NCBI GenBank assembly: GCA_950022655.1
Contig: OX465579.1
Coordinates: 180,672,303 to 180,736,302 of the forward strand
DNA length: 64,000 nt
Origin: Alentia gelatinosa
Taxonomy: Eukaryota; Annelida; Polychaeta; Phyllodocida; Polynoidae
Reading direction: 5' to 3'
Under the pieces are notes generated by a model. That model did not search any database. It saw nothing but the letters and a program-made list of their open reading frames with translations, and was not told the origin of the DNA. Of the stretch, positions 35,301 through 47,637 are shown in pieces. Position 1 is the stretch's first letter; every line of letters starts with the position of its first letter. A program made the position numbers and the translations under genes.

Positions 35301-37906
35301 ACACCGGACACCTCGTACAGAGGGAGGAGTGTAGACTCGTGTGGTGAGTCGCTTATAGAACTGGTCACACACAGAGCAGACTGTCAGCGTGTAGAGGTGT
35401 AGACTGTCTGTATACCAGACACCTCGTACAGAGGGAGGAGTGTAGACTCGTGTGGTGAGTCACTCATAGAACTGGTCACACACAGAGCACACTGTCAGCG
35501 TGTAGAGCTGTGGACTGTACACCGGACACCTCGTACAGTGGGAGGAGTGTAGACTCGTGTGGTGAGTCACTCATAGAACTGGTCACACACAGAGCAGACT
35601 GTCAGCGTGTAGACTGTCTGTACACCGGACACCTCGTACAGAGGGAGGAGTGTAGACTCATGTGGTGAGTCACTCATAGAACTGGTCACACACAGAGCAG
35701 ACTGTCAGCGTGTAGACTGTCTGTACACCGGACACCTCGTACAGAGGGAGGAGTGTAGACTCGTGTGGTGAGTCACTCATAGAACTGGTCACACACAGAG
35801 CAGACTGTCAGTGTGTAGACTGTCTGTACACCGGACACCTCGTACAGAGGGAGGAGTGTAGACTCGTGTGGGGAGTCACTCATAGAACTGGTCACACACA
35901 GAGCAGACTGTCAGCGTGTAGACTGTCTGTACACCGGACACCTCGTACAGAGGGAGTAGTGTAGACTCGTGTGGTGAGTCACTCATAGAACTGGTCACAC
36001 ACAGAGCAGACTGTCAGCGTGTAGAGGTGTAGACTGTCTGTACACCGGACACCTCGTACAGAGGGAGGAGTGTAGACTCGTGTGGGGAGTCACTCATAGA
36101 ACTGGTCACACACAGAGCAGACTGTCAGCGTGTAGAGGTGTAAACTGTACACCAGACACCTCATACAGAGGGCGGAGTGTAGACTCGTGTGGTGAGTCAC
36201 TCATAGAACTGGTCACACACAGAGCAGACTGTCAGCGTGTAGAGGTGTAGACTGTCTGTACACCAGACACTTCGTACAGACGGAGGAGTGTAGACTCGTG
36301 TGGGGAGTCACTCATAGAACTGGTCACACACAGAGCAGACTGTCAGCGTGTAGAGGTGTGGACTGTACACCGGACACCTCGTACAGAGGGAGGAGTGTAG
36401 ACTCGTGTGGTGAGTCACTCATAGAACTGGTCACACACAGAGCAGACTGTCAGCGTGTAGAGGTGTAGACTGTACACCGGACACCTCTTACAGAGGGAGG
36501 AGTGTAGACTCGTGTGGTGAGTCACTCATAGAACTGGTCACACACAGAGCACACTGTCAGCGTGTAGAGGTGTAGACTGTACCCCGGACACCTCGTACAG
36601 AGGGAGGAGTGTAGACTCGTGTGGTGAGTCGCTCATAGAACTGGTCACACACAGAGCAGACTGTCAGCGTGTAGAGGTGAAGACTGTCTGTACACCGGAC
36701 ACCTCGTACAGAGGGAGGAGTGTAGACTCTTGTGGTGAGTCGCTCATAGAACTGGTCACACACAGAGCAGACTGTCAGCGTGTAGAGGTGTAGACTGTAC
36801 ACCGGACACCTCGTACAGAGAAAGGAGTGTAGACTCGTGTGGTGAGTCACTCATAGAACTGGTCACACACAGAGCAGACTGTCAGCGTGTAGACTGTCTG
36901 TACACCGGACACCTCGTACAGAGGGAGGAGTGTAGACTCGTGTGGTGAGTCACTCATAGAACTGGTCACACACAGAGCAGACTGTCAGCGTGTAGAGGTG
37001 TAGACTGTCTGTACACCAGACACCTCGTACAGAGGGAGGAGTGTAGACTCGTGTGGGGAGTCACTCATAGAACTGGTCACACACAGAGCAGACTGTCAGC
37101 ATGTAGACTGTACACCGGACACCTCGTACAGAGGGAGGAGTGTAGACTCGTGTGGTGAGTCACTCATAGAACTGGTCACACACAGAGCAGACTGTCAGCA
37201 TGTAGAGGTGTAGACTGTCTGTACACCGGACACCTCGTACAGAGGGAGGAGTGTAGACTCGTGTGGTGAGTCACTCATAGAACTGGTCACACACAGAGCA
37301 GACTGTCAGCGTGTAGACTCTCTGTACACCGGACACCTCGTACAGAGGGAGGAGTGTAGACTCGTGTGGTGAGTCGCTCATAGAACTGGTCACACACAGA
37401 GCAGACTGTCAGCGTGTAGAGGTGTAGACTGTACACCGGACACCTCGTACAGAGGGAGGAGTGTAGACTCGTGTGGTGAGTCACTCATAGAACTGGTCAC
37501 ACACAGAGCAGACTGTCAGCGTGTAGAGGTGTAGACTGTACACCGGACACCTCGTACAGAGGGAGGAGTGTAGACTCGTGTGGTGAGTCACTCATAGAAC
37601 TGGTCACACACAGAGCAGACTGTCAGCGTGTAAAGGTGTAGACTGTCTGTACACCGGACACCTCGTACAGAGGGAGGAGTGTAGACTCGTGTGGTGAGTC
37701 ACTCATAGAACTGGTCACACACAGAGCAGACTGTCAGCGTGTAGAGGTGTAGACTGTCTGTACACCGGACACCTCGTACAGAGGGCGGAGTGTAGACTCG
37801 TGTGGTGAGTCGCTCATAGAACTGGTCACACACAGAGCAGACTGTCAGCGTGTAGAGGTGTAGACTTTACACCGGACACCTCGTACAGAGGGCGGAGTGT
37901 AGACTC
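32311..37906. repeat. ~5.6-kb higher-order block of the satellite, copy B
   Basis: Second copy of 26826-32310, one 111-bp unit longer. A short further duplication follows, with 37907-38134 recurring at 38986-39213 (offset 1079 bp). The hierarchy suggests repeated unequal exchange. An assembly duplication cannot be ruled out from sequence alone. Confidence 0.88.
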
Positions 37907-40900
37907 ATGTGGGGAGTCACTCATAGAACTGGTCACACACAGAGCAGACTGTCAGCGTGTAGAGGTGTAGACTGTACACCGGACACCTCGTACAGAGGGA
38001 GGAGTGTAAACTCGTGTGGTGAGTCACTCATAGAACTGGTCACACACAGAGCAGACTGTCAGCGTGTAGAGGTGTGTCACTGTCTGTACACCGGACACCT
38101 CGTACAGAGGGAGGAGTGTAGACTCGTGTGGTGAGTCACTCATAGAACTGGTCACACACAGAGCAGACTGTCAGCATGTAGAGGTGTAGACTGTACACTG
38201 GACACCTCGTACAGAGGGAGGAGTGTAGACTCGTGTGGTGAGTCACTCATAGAACTGGTCACACACAGAGCAGACTGTCAGCGTGTAGAGGTGTAGATTG
38301 TACACCGGACACCTCGTACAGAGGGAGGAGTGTAGACTCGTGTGGTGAGTCGCTCATAGAACTGGTCACACACAGAGCACACTGTCAGCGTGTAGACTGA
38401 CTGTACACCGGACACCTCGTACAGAGGGAGGAGTGTAGACTCGTGTGGTGAGTCGCTCATAGAACTGGTCACACACAGAGCAGACTGTCAGCGTGTAGAG
38501 GTGTAGACTGTACACCGGACACCTCGTACAGAGGGAGGAGTGTAGACTCGTGTGGTGAGTCACTCATAGAACTGGTCACACACAGAGCAGACTGTCAGCG
38601 TGTAGAGGTGTAGACTGTACACCGGACACCTCGTACAGAGGGAGGAGTGTAGACTCGTGTGGTGAGTCACTCATAGAACTGGTCACACACAGAGCAGACT
38701 GTCAGCGTGTAAAGGTGTAGACTGTCTGTACACCGGACACCTCGTACAGAGGGAGGAGTGTAGACTCGTGTGGTGAGTCACTCATAGAACTGGTCACACA
38801 CAGAGCAGACTGTCAGCGTGTAGAGGTGTAGACTGTCTGTACACCGGACACCTCGTACAGAGGGCGGAGTGTAGACTCGTGTGGTGAGTCGCTCATAGAA
38901 CTGGTCACACACAGAGCAGACTGTCAGCGTGTAGAGGTGTAGACTTTACACCGGACACCTCGTACAGAGGGCGGAGTGTAGACTCATGTGGGGAGTCACT
39001 CATAGAACTGGTCACACACAGAGCAGACTGTCAGCGTGTAGAGGTGTAGACTGTACACCGGACACCTCGTACAGAGGGAGGAGTGTAAACTCGTGTGGTG
39101 AGTCACTCATAGAACTGGTCACACACAGAGCAGACTGTCAGCGTGTAGAGGTGTGTCACTGTCTGTACACCGGACACCTCGTACAGAGGGAGGAGTGTAG
39201 ACTCGTGTGGTGAGTCACTCATAGAACTGGTCACACACAGAGCAGACTGTCAGCATGTAGAGGTGTAGACTGTACACTGGACACCTCGTACAGAGGGAGG
39301 AGTGTAGACTCGTGTGGTGAGTCACTCATAGAACTGGTCACACACAGAGCAGACTGTCAGCGTGTAGAGGTGTAGACTGTACACCGGACACCTCGTACAG
39401 AGGGAGGAGTGTAGACTCGTGTGGTGAGTCACTCATAGAACTGGTCACACACAGAGCAGACTGTCAGCGTGTAGAGGTGTAGACTGTACACCGGACACCT
39501 CGTACAGAGGGAGGAGTGTAGACTCGTGTGGTGAGTCGCTCATAGAACTGGTCACACACAGAGCAGACTGTCAGCGTGTAGAGGTGTAGACTGTCTATAC
39601 ACCGGACACCTCGTACAGAGGGAGGAGTGTAGACTCGTGTGGTGAGTCACTCATAGAACTGGTCACACACAGAGCAGACTGTCAGCGTGTAGAGGTGTAG
39701 ACTGTACACCGGACACCTCGTACAGAGGGAGGAGTGTAGACTCGTGTGGTGAGTCACTCATAGAACTGGTCACACACAGAGCACACTGTCAGCGTGTAGA
39801 GGTGTAGACTGACTGTACACCGGACACCTCGTACAGAGGGTGGAGTGTAGACTCGTGTGGTGAGTCACTCATAGAACTGGTCACACACAGAGCAGACTGT
39901 CAGCGTGTAGACTGTCTGTACACCGGACACCTCGTACAGAGGGAGGAGTGTAGACTCGTGTGGTGAGTCACTCATAGAACTGGTCACACACAGAGCAGAC
40001 TGTCAGCGTGTAGACTGTCTGTACACCGGACACCTCGTACAGAGGGAGGAGTGTAGACTCGTGTGGTGAGTCACTCATAGAACTGATCACACACAGAGCA
40101 GACTGTCAGCGTGTAGACTGTCTGTACACCGGACACCTCGTACAGAGGGAGGAGTGTAGACTCGTGTGGGGAGTCACTCATAGAACTGGTCACACACAGA
40201 GCAGACTGTCAGCGTGTAGACTGTCTGTACACCGGACACCTCGTACAGAGGGAGGAGTGTAGACTCGTGTGGGGAGTCACTCATAGAACTGGGGACACAC
40301 AGAGCAGACTGTCAGCGTGTAGAGGTGTAGACTGTCTGTACACCGGACACCTCGTACAGAGGGAGGAGTGTAGACTCGTGTGGTGAGTCACTCATAGAAC
40401 TGGTCATACACAGAGCAGACTGTCAGCGTGTAGAGGTGTAGACTGTCTGTACACCGGACACCTCGTACAAAGGGAGGAGTGTAGACTCGTGTGGTGAGTC
40501 ACTCATAGAACTGGTCTCACACAGAGCAGACTGTCAGCGTGTAGAGGTGTAGACTGTCTGTACACCGGACACCTCGTACAGAGGGAGGAGTGTAGACTCG
40601 TGTGGGGAGTCACTCATAGAACTGGTCACACACAGAGCAGACTGTCAGCGTGTAGAGGTGTAGACTGTACACCGAACACCTCGTACAGAGGGAGGAGTGT
40701 AGACTCGTGTGGTGAGTCGCTCATAGAACTGGTCACACACAGAGCAGACTGTCAGCGTGTAGACTGTCTGTACACCGGACACCTCGTACAGAGGGAGGAG
40801 TGTAGACTCGTGTGGGGAGTCACTCATAGAACTGGTCACACACAGAGCAGACTGTCAGCGTGTAGAGGTGTAGACTGTACACCGGACACCTCGTTCAGAG

Positions 40901-41226
40901 GGAGGAGTGTAGACTCGTGTGGGGAGTCACTCATAGAACTGGTCACACACAGAGCAGACTGTCAGCGTGTAGAGGTGTAGACTGTCTGTACACCGGACAC
41001 CTCGTACAGAGGGAGGAGTGTAGACTCGTGTGGTGAGTCGCTCATAGAACTGGTCACACACAGAGCAGAATGTCAGCGTGTAGAGGTGTAGACTGTACAC
41101 CGGACACCTCGTACAGAGGGAGGAGTGTAGACTCGTGTGGTGAGTCACTCATAGAACTGGTCACACACAGAGCCGACTGTCAGCGTGTAGAGGTGTAGAC
41201 TGTCTGTACACCGGACACCTCGTACA

Positions 41227-42092
41227 ATGTTTATATAACGATATTTGCTATTCTCGTTTGATCGCATCGAACAAAGGTCGTACGTTGACGACCAAATCCA
41301 TTTATGTAACGATATGCGCCCTACGACCATTGTACGATCGTTTACATGATCTTTCAACATTTATGTAACAGACCCCGGGACTGGGGTCAGTCTTTACTGA
41401 CACATGTCTCCACGTTCACTTGTTGCTGCGCGGACAGTGCCCGCTACAAGTACCTCACAGCCTCCCACCCGCCGCGCCCGTTCGGCTTACGGAATACTTC
41501 CATTCCTATTTTCAGAGATTCTTTATAGATCCCTTTACATTTACATATGTCCGGTTTTATCATACGGCTGGTTTTCTTCGACTCATCAAAATGGACCTTT
41601 TGGTCTGTGATATACTCGTGGGGAGTCAGTCAATGGGAGATAGTGACCGGTGATTAGACTCTACGCCACACTTCCTGTGGCCGCTTATATAAATATCTCC
41701 AACCTTTCTGTTTGGTTCAAATCTGGCAAATACGCCAGTTTAAAGATATCATTATTTCTGATCCTTTTGAGTAATCTTTTGAGCTTATTTTACTTTGATA
41801 AAAGTACAAACATGGATTTAATTTGTTTGTCTTGAAATGCTGCTTGATATCTATGACTCTCTATTTTAAGGTGGTAGACATCATATATATGTGACGGGGT
41901 TCTGACTAGTGCCGCCAAAGATCTGCTAGGAGAGTGAGGTGATGAGTGAGTGCTTGCTCATCGCGTCAGGGCTCTGGCCTTGCTATTGGTCGTGTTGGTT
42001 ATTTGCCATGGCTACCGTTAGTGTAGTGAATATTTTGCTCCCCTCGCTCCGTTTTAAGCTCGGAGTCTACGGCGGAGTGAACACATAGGCCA
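41227..42092. other. Single-copy DNA right of the satellite; short direct repeats and hairpins
   Basis: The satellite stops in mid-unit at 41226. Next come three copies of a TTTATGTAAC-type word (41230 as TTTATATAACGATAT, 41301 as TTTATGTAACGATAT, 41360) and two small perfect hairpins: GGTCGT/ACGACC at 41276-41293 and GACCCC/GGGGTC at 41371-41388. Three overlapping frames of 60-77 codons at 41346-41653 have no recognisable domain and share one GC-rich stretch. I do not call a gene. From 41880 to 42090 nothing more than an ATTGG box is visible. Confidence 0.6.
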
Positions 42093-42888
42093 GGGCCCTG
42101 TTTTTCAGTCACGATATCCTCTTTGTAAGACATCTTACAGCTGTCAGTGTACTATAGATAAGACCTCTTTGGGGATCGGCCAACGATTGTCCGTCAAGAG
42201 CACTTAGGCTGCAGTCAGGTGTACTATAGATAAGACATCTTTAGGGTCACGTGGTTCCAAATGTCTTCCAAAGTGTCTTAGACCTAAGACATCTATGGAC
42301 ATGACGTACAGAATGCGCAACTTCACTTCCCGTAGGAATTAAGCAATGAAATTTTAACACGAGTAAGGTATACATATAACCTATAATCGTACCAAATATG
42401 AAGAAAATCGGCCGCACCGTTCCGAAGATATCGGCGTTTGAAGTTCGTCATAGCAATCTCTGCTCTGGTGGCCAGTGTACCCCTACGCTCACGTGACATA
42501 CGTGACCTGAGTTCACTGGAGGTGGGAGGGTGCAATGGCCAGAGCAGACGTTTGCTATGACGAACTTCAAACGCCGATATCTTCGAAACGGTGTGGCCCA
42601 TCTTCTTCATATTTGGTACGATTATAAGTTATATGTCTCCCTTACTCGTGTTAAAATTTCATTCCTAGATTCGTATGGGAAGCACGGGAAATCCTTTATA
42701 TACACAGAGCTTTGATAGAGCCTGAGACAGTTCTAGACTTGAGACACTTTTAGCGGCGATCGAGCGCGCCGCACTGAGACCGTGTCTATAGCACACCCGC
42801 CATTTTGTGTCTTGCAAATTGTCTTCCAATCGTGGAGACATCTTAGGGTATCGTTGGGCGATTATGTCTTGACTGAAAAACAGGGCCC
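42093..42888. mobile_element. 796-bp foldback/MITE-like DNA element with 19-bp terminal inverted repeats
   Basis: The termini are a perfect 19-bp inverted pair: GGGCCCTGTTTTTCAGTCA at 42093-42111 and its exact reverse complement at 42870-42888. Inside lies a second, longer inverted repeat with arms of about 140 bp at 42331-42470 and 42532-42670 around a spacer of about 60 bp. The arms share stretches such as CGTCATAGCAA, GATATCGGCGTTTGAAGTTC and GAAATTTTAACACGAGTAAG, with scattered mismatches. Subterminal regions share shorter inverted words (AGACATCTTA, CCAACGAT, CTATAGA). No transposase frame is present, so it is non-autonomous. No clear target-site duplication flanks the termini. The superfamily is undetermined. 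Confidence 0.82.
42331..42670. repeat. Long internal inverted repeat (hairpin) of the foldback element
   Basis: Two ~140-bp arms in opposite orientation could form a long imperfect hairpin if transcribed. Because of this, a similar peptide (MTNFKRRYLRNG, then LHIWYDY, then LTRVKIS) is open on the minus strand at 42323-42610 and on the plus strand at 42530-42715. That is a mirror effect of the inverted repeat, not two genes. Arm divergence by point changes shows the element is not brand new. Confidence 0.88.
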
Positions 42889-43180
42889 AGGTTTCCAGGC
42901 CAGCCACCTCCCCTCAAATGTTCAGGAGGTTGATTGAATATTTGCCAAATAGTTATATTAATAAGATAGATAGCTTCAAAAATCTGTCATTCATGTTTCG
43001 TCATTCATCCATGGTAAACATACCATTTCTTCCTCAGGCAATGGATCCTATGAACGGATATATATACATACATAGAAGATCTAAAGGCGTTAGGGTCCAC
43101 TCTGCTACAACTTGTTTGTAGGTCTATTTACAGTTGATAGTCACAGGATTCATTTATAATCATGTTGAGAATCCTTGATG
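42889..43180. other. Single-copy spacer with a 67-codon open frame of unknown meaning
   Basis: An ATG-initiated frame at 42918-43121 (67 codons, beginning MFRRLIEYLPNSY) lies between the foldback element and the next array. It has no recognisable domain and no convincing promoter, and a CTTCCTCAG splice-acceptor-like site sits inside it. I rate it as probably non-coding. Confidence 0.35.
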
Positions 43181-45626
43181 GAGGTAGGTATGACGGGGGC
43201 TATAGTAGGAGGTATGAGGCTATAGTATGAGGTATGAGGCTATAGTAGGAGGTAGTATGAGGCTATAGTAGGAGGTAGTAGGAGGCTTTAGTAGGAGGTA
43301 AGTATGACGGGGGCTATAGTATGAGATATGAGGCAATAGTAGGAGGAAGTATGAATCAATAGTAGGAGGTCAGTAATACTAGGGCTATAGTATGAGGTAG
43401 TATGAGGCTATAGTATGAGGTAGTATGAGGCTATAGTAGGAGATACGAGGCTATAGTATGAGGTAGTATGAGGCTATAGTAGGAGGTAGTATGAATCAAT
43501 AGTAGGAGGTAAGTATGACTGGGGCTATAGTTGGAGGAATGAGGTAGATAGTAGGAGGTAGTATGAGGCTATAGTAGGAGGTATGAGGCTATAGTAGGAG
43601 GTAGTATGAGGCTATAGTATGAGGGAGTATGAGGCTATAGTAGGAGGTAAGTATGACTGGGGCTATTGTATGAGGAATGAGGCTATAGTATGAGGTAGTA
43701 TGAGGCTATAGTAGGAGGTAGTAGGAGGCTATAGTAGGAGGTATGAGGCTATAGTAGGAGGTTGTATGAGGCTATAGTAGGAGGTATGAGACTATAGTAT
43801 GAGGGAGTATGGGCTATAGTAGGAGGTAAGTATGACTGGGGCTATAGTATGAGGTAGTATGAGGCTATAGTAGGAGGTAGTATGAGGCTGTAGTAGGAGG
43901 TATGAGGCTATAGTAGGAGGTTGTATGAGGCTATATAGTAGGAGGTATGAGACTATAGTATGAGGGAGTATGGGCTATAGTAGGAGGTAAGTATGACTGG
44001 GGCTATAGTTGGAGGAATGAGGCTATAGTATGAGGTAGTATGAGGCTATAGTAGGAGGTAGGAGGCTATAGTAGGAGGTAAGTATGGTGGGGGCTATAGT
44101 AGGAGGTATGAGGCTATAGTATGAGGGAGTATGGGGCTATAGTAGGAGGTAAGTATGACCTGGGCTATAGTAGAAGGTATGAGGCTATAGTATGAGGGAG
44201 TATGGGGCTATAGTAGGAGATAAGTATGACGGGGGCTATAGTAGGAGGTATGAGGCTATAGTATGAGGGAGTTAGAGGCTATAGTAGGAGGTATGAGGCT
44301 ATAGTAGGAGGTAAGTATGACTGGGGCTATAGTAGGAGGTAAGTATGACTGGGGCTATAGTAGGAGGTAGGAGGCTATAGTAGGAGGGAGTATGGGGCTA
44401 TAGTAGGAGCTAAGTATGACTGGGGCTATAGTAAGAGGTATGAGGCTATAGTAGGAGGGAGTATGGGGCTATAGTAGGAGGTAAGTATGACTGGGGCTAT
44501 AGTAGGAGGTAAGTATGACTGGGGCTATAGTAGGAGGTAGGAGGCTATAGTAGGAGGGAGTATGGGGCTATAGTAGGAGCTAAGTATGACTGGGGCTATA
44601 GTATGAGGTAGTATGAGGCTATAGTAGGAGGTATGAGGCTATAGTAGGAGGTATGAGGCTATAGTAGGAGGTTGTATGAGGCTATAGTAGGAGGTATGAG
44701 ACTATAGTATGAGGGAGTATGGGCTATAGTAGGAGGTAAGTATGACTGGGGCTATAGTTGGAGGAATGAGGCTATAGTATGAGGTAGTATGAGGCTATAG
44801 TAGGAGGTAGGAGGCTATAGTAGGAGGTAAGTATGGTGGGGGCTATAGTAGGAGGTATGAGGCTATAGTATGAGGGAGTATGGGGCTATAGTAGGAGGTA
44901 AGTATGACCTGGGCTATAGTAGAAGGTATGAGGCTATAGTATGAGGGAGTATGGGGCTATAGTAGGAGATAAGTATGACGGGGGCTATAGTAGGAGGTAT
45001 GAGGCTATAGTATGAGGGAGTTAGAGGCTATAGTAGGAGGTATGAGGCTATAGTAGGAGGTAAGTATGACTGGGGCTATAGTAGGAGGTAAGTATGACTG
45101 GGGCTATAGTAGGAGGTAGGAGGCTATAGTAGGAGGGAGTATGGGGCTATAGTAGGAGCTAAGTATGACTGGGGCTATAGTAAGAGGTATGAGGCTATAG
45201 TAGGAGGGAGTATGGGGCTATAGTAGGAGGTAAGTATGACTGGGGCTATAGTAGGAGGTAAGTATGACTGGGGCTATAGTAGGAGGTAGGAGGCTATAGT
45301 AGGAGGGAGTATGGGGCTATAGTAGGAGCTAAGTATGACTGGGGCTATAGTATGAGGTAGTATGAGGCTATAGTAGGAGGTATGAGGCTATAGTAGGAGG
45401 TATGAGGCTATAGTAGGAGGTTGTATGAGGCTATAGTAGGAGGTATGAGACTATAGTATGAGGGAGTATGGGCTATAGTAGGAGGTAAGTATGACTGGGG
45501 CAATAGTAGGAGGTAGGAGGCTATAGTAGGAGGGAGTATGAGGCTATAGTAGGAGGTAAGTATGACGGGGGCTATAGTAGGAGGTAGGAGGCTATAGTAG
45601 GAGGTAAGTATGACTGGGGCTATATA
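43181..45626. repeat. GGCTATAGTAGGAGG minisatellite
   Basis: About 2.4 kb of short units built on GGCTATAGTAGGAGGTA with variants GTATGAGGTAGTATGAG, GTAAGTATGACTGGG and GAGGGAGTATGGG, so unit length varies from about 18 to 26 bp. A higher-order block recurs at about 750 bp: TTGTATGAGGCTATA starts near 43921, at 44672 and at 45421, and GTATGGTGGGGG at 44082 and 44831 (offset 749). The minus-strand frame at 45408-45644 is repeat-derived. No gene. Confidence 0.95.
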
Positions 45627-47396
45627 GGATTGATCGAGGAACATCTGTCTATACGTTACTGCACAGTCTTAGTTTAACCCTTTAAGGGCGTATGACGCCT
45701 TAAGGCATCATTTGCTGGATATTTATGAAATTGCTTTTGTAAAGGAAATATTCTAACAAAGTAAAAATGTAAGACTTAAACAACTCTATGCCAGCCCAAA
45801 AACCAGTGGGAGCGTTTTATAGCCGCCGACTGAGGCCCCAGAACAGCATGGTGTTGAATGTAAAACACAATAAATTGAATTCCATGGAAACCATACGAAT
45901 GTAAAGTGGCCTATTTCACCTATTAAGTTTGGATAAACTGGACAAAATATCAAATCTGCTCATGTAGAATTAAATTGAGTCCTAAAAACCAATTGTTAAT
46001 CAAATAATTAACAATAATTACAAATTATCAGGTTGCACCCCTGTGAGGCAGATCGTGTCTTTAAACCATTAGAAGTGATCAAATAACCACAAGAGCCGAC
46101 TTTAAAGCCAGTTAGAACCTGTAAAACAAACCTGCTAAAGTATTACCAAAAATACGCCAAAAGATCTGAAAATTATTCCAGCATGTGAAAATTCCGTTTA
46201 TATCACACTAAAGAAATATTAAATTGAGTTCCTGACACCTGAAGAAATCATTCAAACCTTTTGAATTGCCAACGGCAAAGCCAGGACATAAAATCCAATA
46301 AACCCAATACCATTACCAATAGAATGGACATAAACGTAACCCTAATGTCATACCGGGCAATATAGCCTGAAAATTAAAATACATGCGATCTTTCTGAAAT
46401 TTACACAGAATGATCCTGGAATAGTCGAAAACACATATCCAAAATAAAATTTGGGGGTCACCGTGTGAAATTTTGAACTAAAAATCAAAACGGTGGCGAT
46501 TTTACAATGGAACATAGAGAAATCCGAAAAAGTTAATTTTCACATAGTAAAAATCGCTACAAAACTCCGAAATTTTTACAGAATATAGCTGACGGGTCCC
46601 ACTATACATTCCGATCTTAAAAACGATAGGTCATGACTAAAGATTTTGAAATAATCAAGAAAAACCGTATATCCAGCTTAGTTCTCATAGAAACGTCTAA
46701 CCAGTTCAACAAGCAACAACAACCCAGCTATTGATCTAAAACAAATCACAAACGTAACAATGATATGTATCATCAAAAGTATATCAATTCCAACCAAGGG
46801 TTTAGCATAATTAAGCCAGTAAACCATACCTACAATAACCATAGCGTCTTCTATATAACCGGAGATGTAACAGCTGGAGAGCAGGACATGTAACAGTCAG
46901 CTGACGCTCTGGAGCCCACAGACCACTGCAAACCGCACTTCTATTATAGACCTTAAAACAACAGTCTGTGTGGGAGAGATAGTATTATACCCAAACAAAC
47001 AAATAATATACCTGATTTACAGAAATATTTCACTTTCAAAACCACAGAAAATAATAATAAAAATAAACACATAATACAGAACAAGTGCCGACCTTACCAG
47101 GCACATGGAAATTAAAAATGCCATGAAAGCAGAAATAATACCCAAATTACGCACAATAATTAAAAACAACATTATGTCAAATTAATGAGAAAACCAAATG
47201 AATTATTAAACCACAATACTTATAAAACAGACCCTTGAAAGTCAATAATGAAGGAAGTACAAAAAACTAATGATATCAAAACCTCTCGTAGGCATCAAAA
47301 CCTCATAATTCCAAAATCAAAACCATAAATAAAGGTCAAGGCCCTCAAACAGGCATTACATAACCACCTACAGGATTTAATAAATTTTACTGTCAT
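45627..47396. other. AT-rich single-copy segment without open frames; possible transposon terminus at its left end
   Basis: About 1.77 kb, AT-rich, with no frame longer than about 60 codons and no protein homology that I can see. Near its left end, TTAACCC at 45674-45680 is followed by a near-palindrome, TTTAAGGGCGT then ATG then ACGCCTTAAGG. A TTAA followed by CCC is the style of piggyBac-type ends, and a GGG before TTAA occurs at 48840-48846. The two ends do not match beyond those bases, so an element spanning 45678-48842 is only a possibility. The rest shows nothing I can name. Confidence 0.45.
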
Positions 47397-47637
47397 TTGT
47401 CAAAAAGGCGGTCTGTTTCACCCATCCCTGAAGCACTGTGTATCAGCAGCTGGAATCACCGACGGGAGGGCTCCGAGGTCCGGGGAGGGTCAGGGCGGCT
47501 TGTCGGGGATGAAGGCGTGGAGGGCCGGCCACGGGCATCGGGGACACGGCGTCCTGCCGCGGGTGTAGGTCGCGGTACCCGCCGACTGGTACAGCGAGCG
47601 GCGGACGTCGCAGCGGATACGCGTCACTATCACCGGA
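47397..47637. other. CpG-rich flank of the 15-bp array
   Basis: A sharp compositional switch from AT-rich to GC- and CpG-rich sequence. A plus-strand frame is open from here through the array to 48695 (432 codons), but it has no ATG: it is closed upstream by a TAA near 47362 and its first usable codon is TTG. The residues before the repeat are Arg/Gly-rich and low-complexity, with no domain. I do not call it a gene, though an exon joined by splicing cannot be excluded. Confidence 0.5.

Larger units (their letters stand above)
15395..41226. repeat. 25.8-kb satellite of 99-112-bp units
   Basis: About 240 head-to-tail units. Landmarks in order are GTAGACTCGTGTGG, TGAGTCACTCATAGAACTGG, TCACACACAGAGCAGACTGT, CAGCGTGTAGAGG, GTAGACTGTCTGTACACC, GGACACCTCGTACAGAGGG and AGGAGT. 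Units fall into length classes of about 99, 103, 107 and 111 bp. These are explained by presence or absence of one copy of an 8-bp direct duplication (GTGTAGAG/GTGTAGAC) and a 4-bp one (CTGTCTGT). A further variant has GTGTGTCACTGTCTG, and the left edge (15395-15500) is made of that form. Open frames on both strands (e.g. 22867-23097, 40600-40980) follow from adjacent 111-bp units and are not genes. The right edge is abrupt at 41226. Confidence 0.97.

Noticed and set aside
15500..41226. CRISPR array, because of regular spacing and short repeats
   Set aside because: The whole unit is conserved, with no unique spacers. It is a eukaryotic satellite and no cas-like gene is present.
42323..42715. 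Two related peptides on opposite strands as a gene pair
   Set aside because: They are mirror images created by the inverted repeat of the foldback element.
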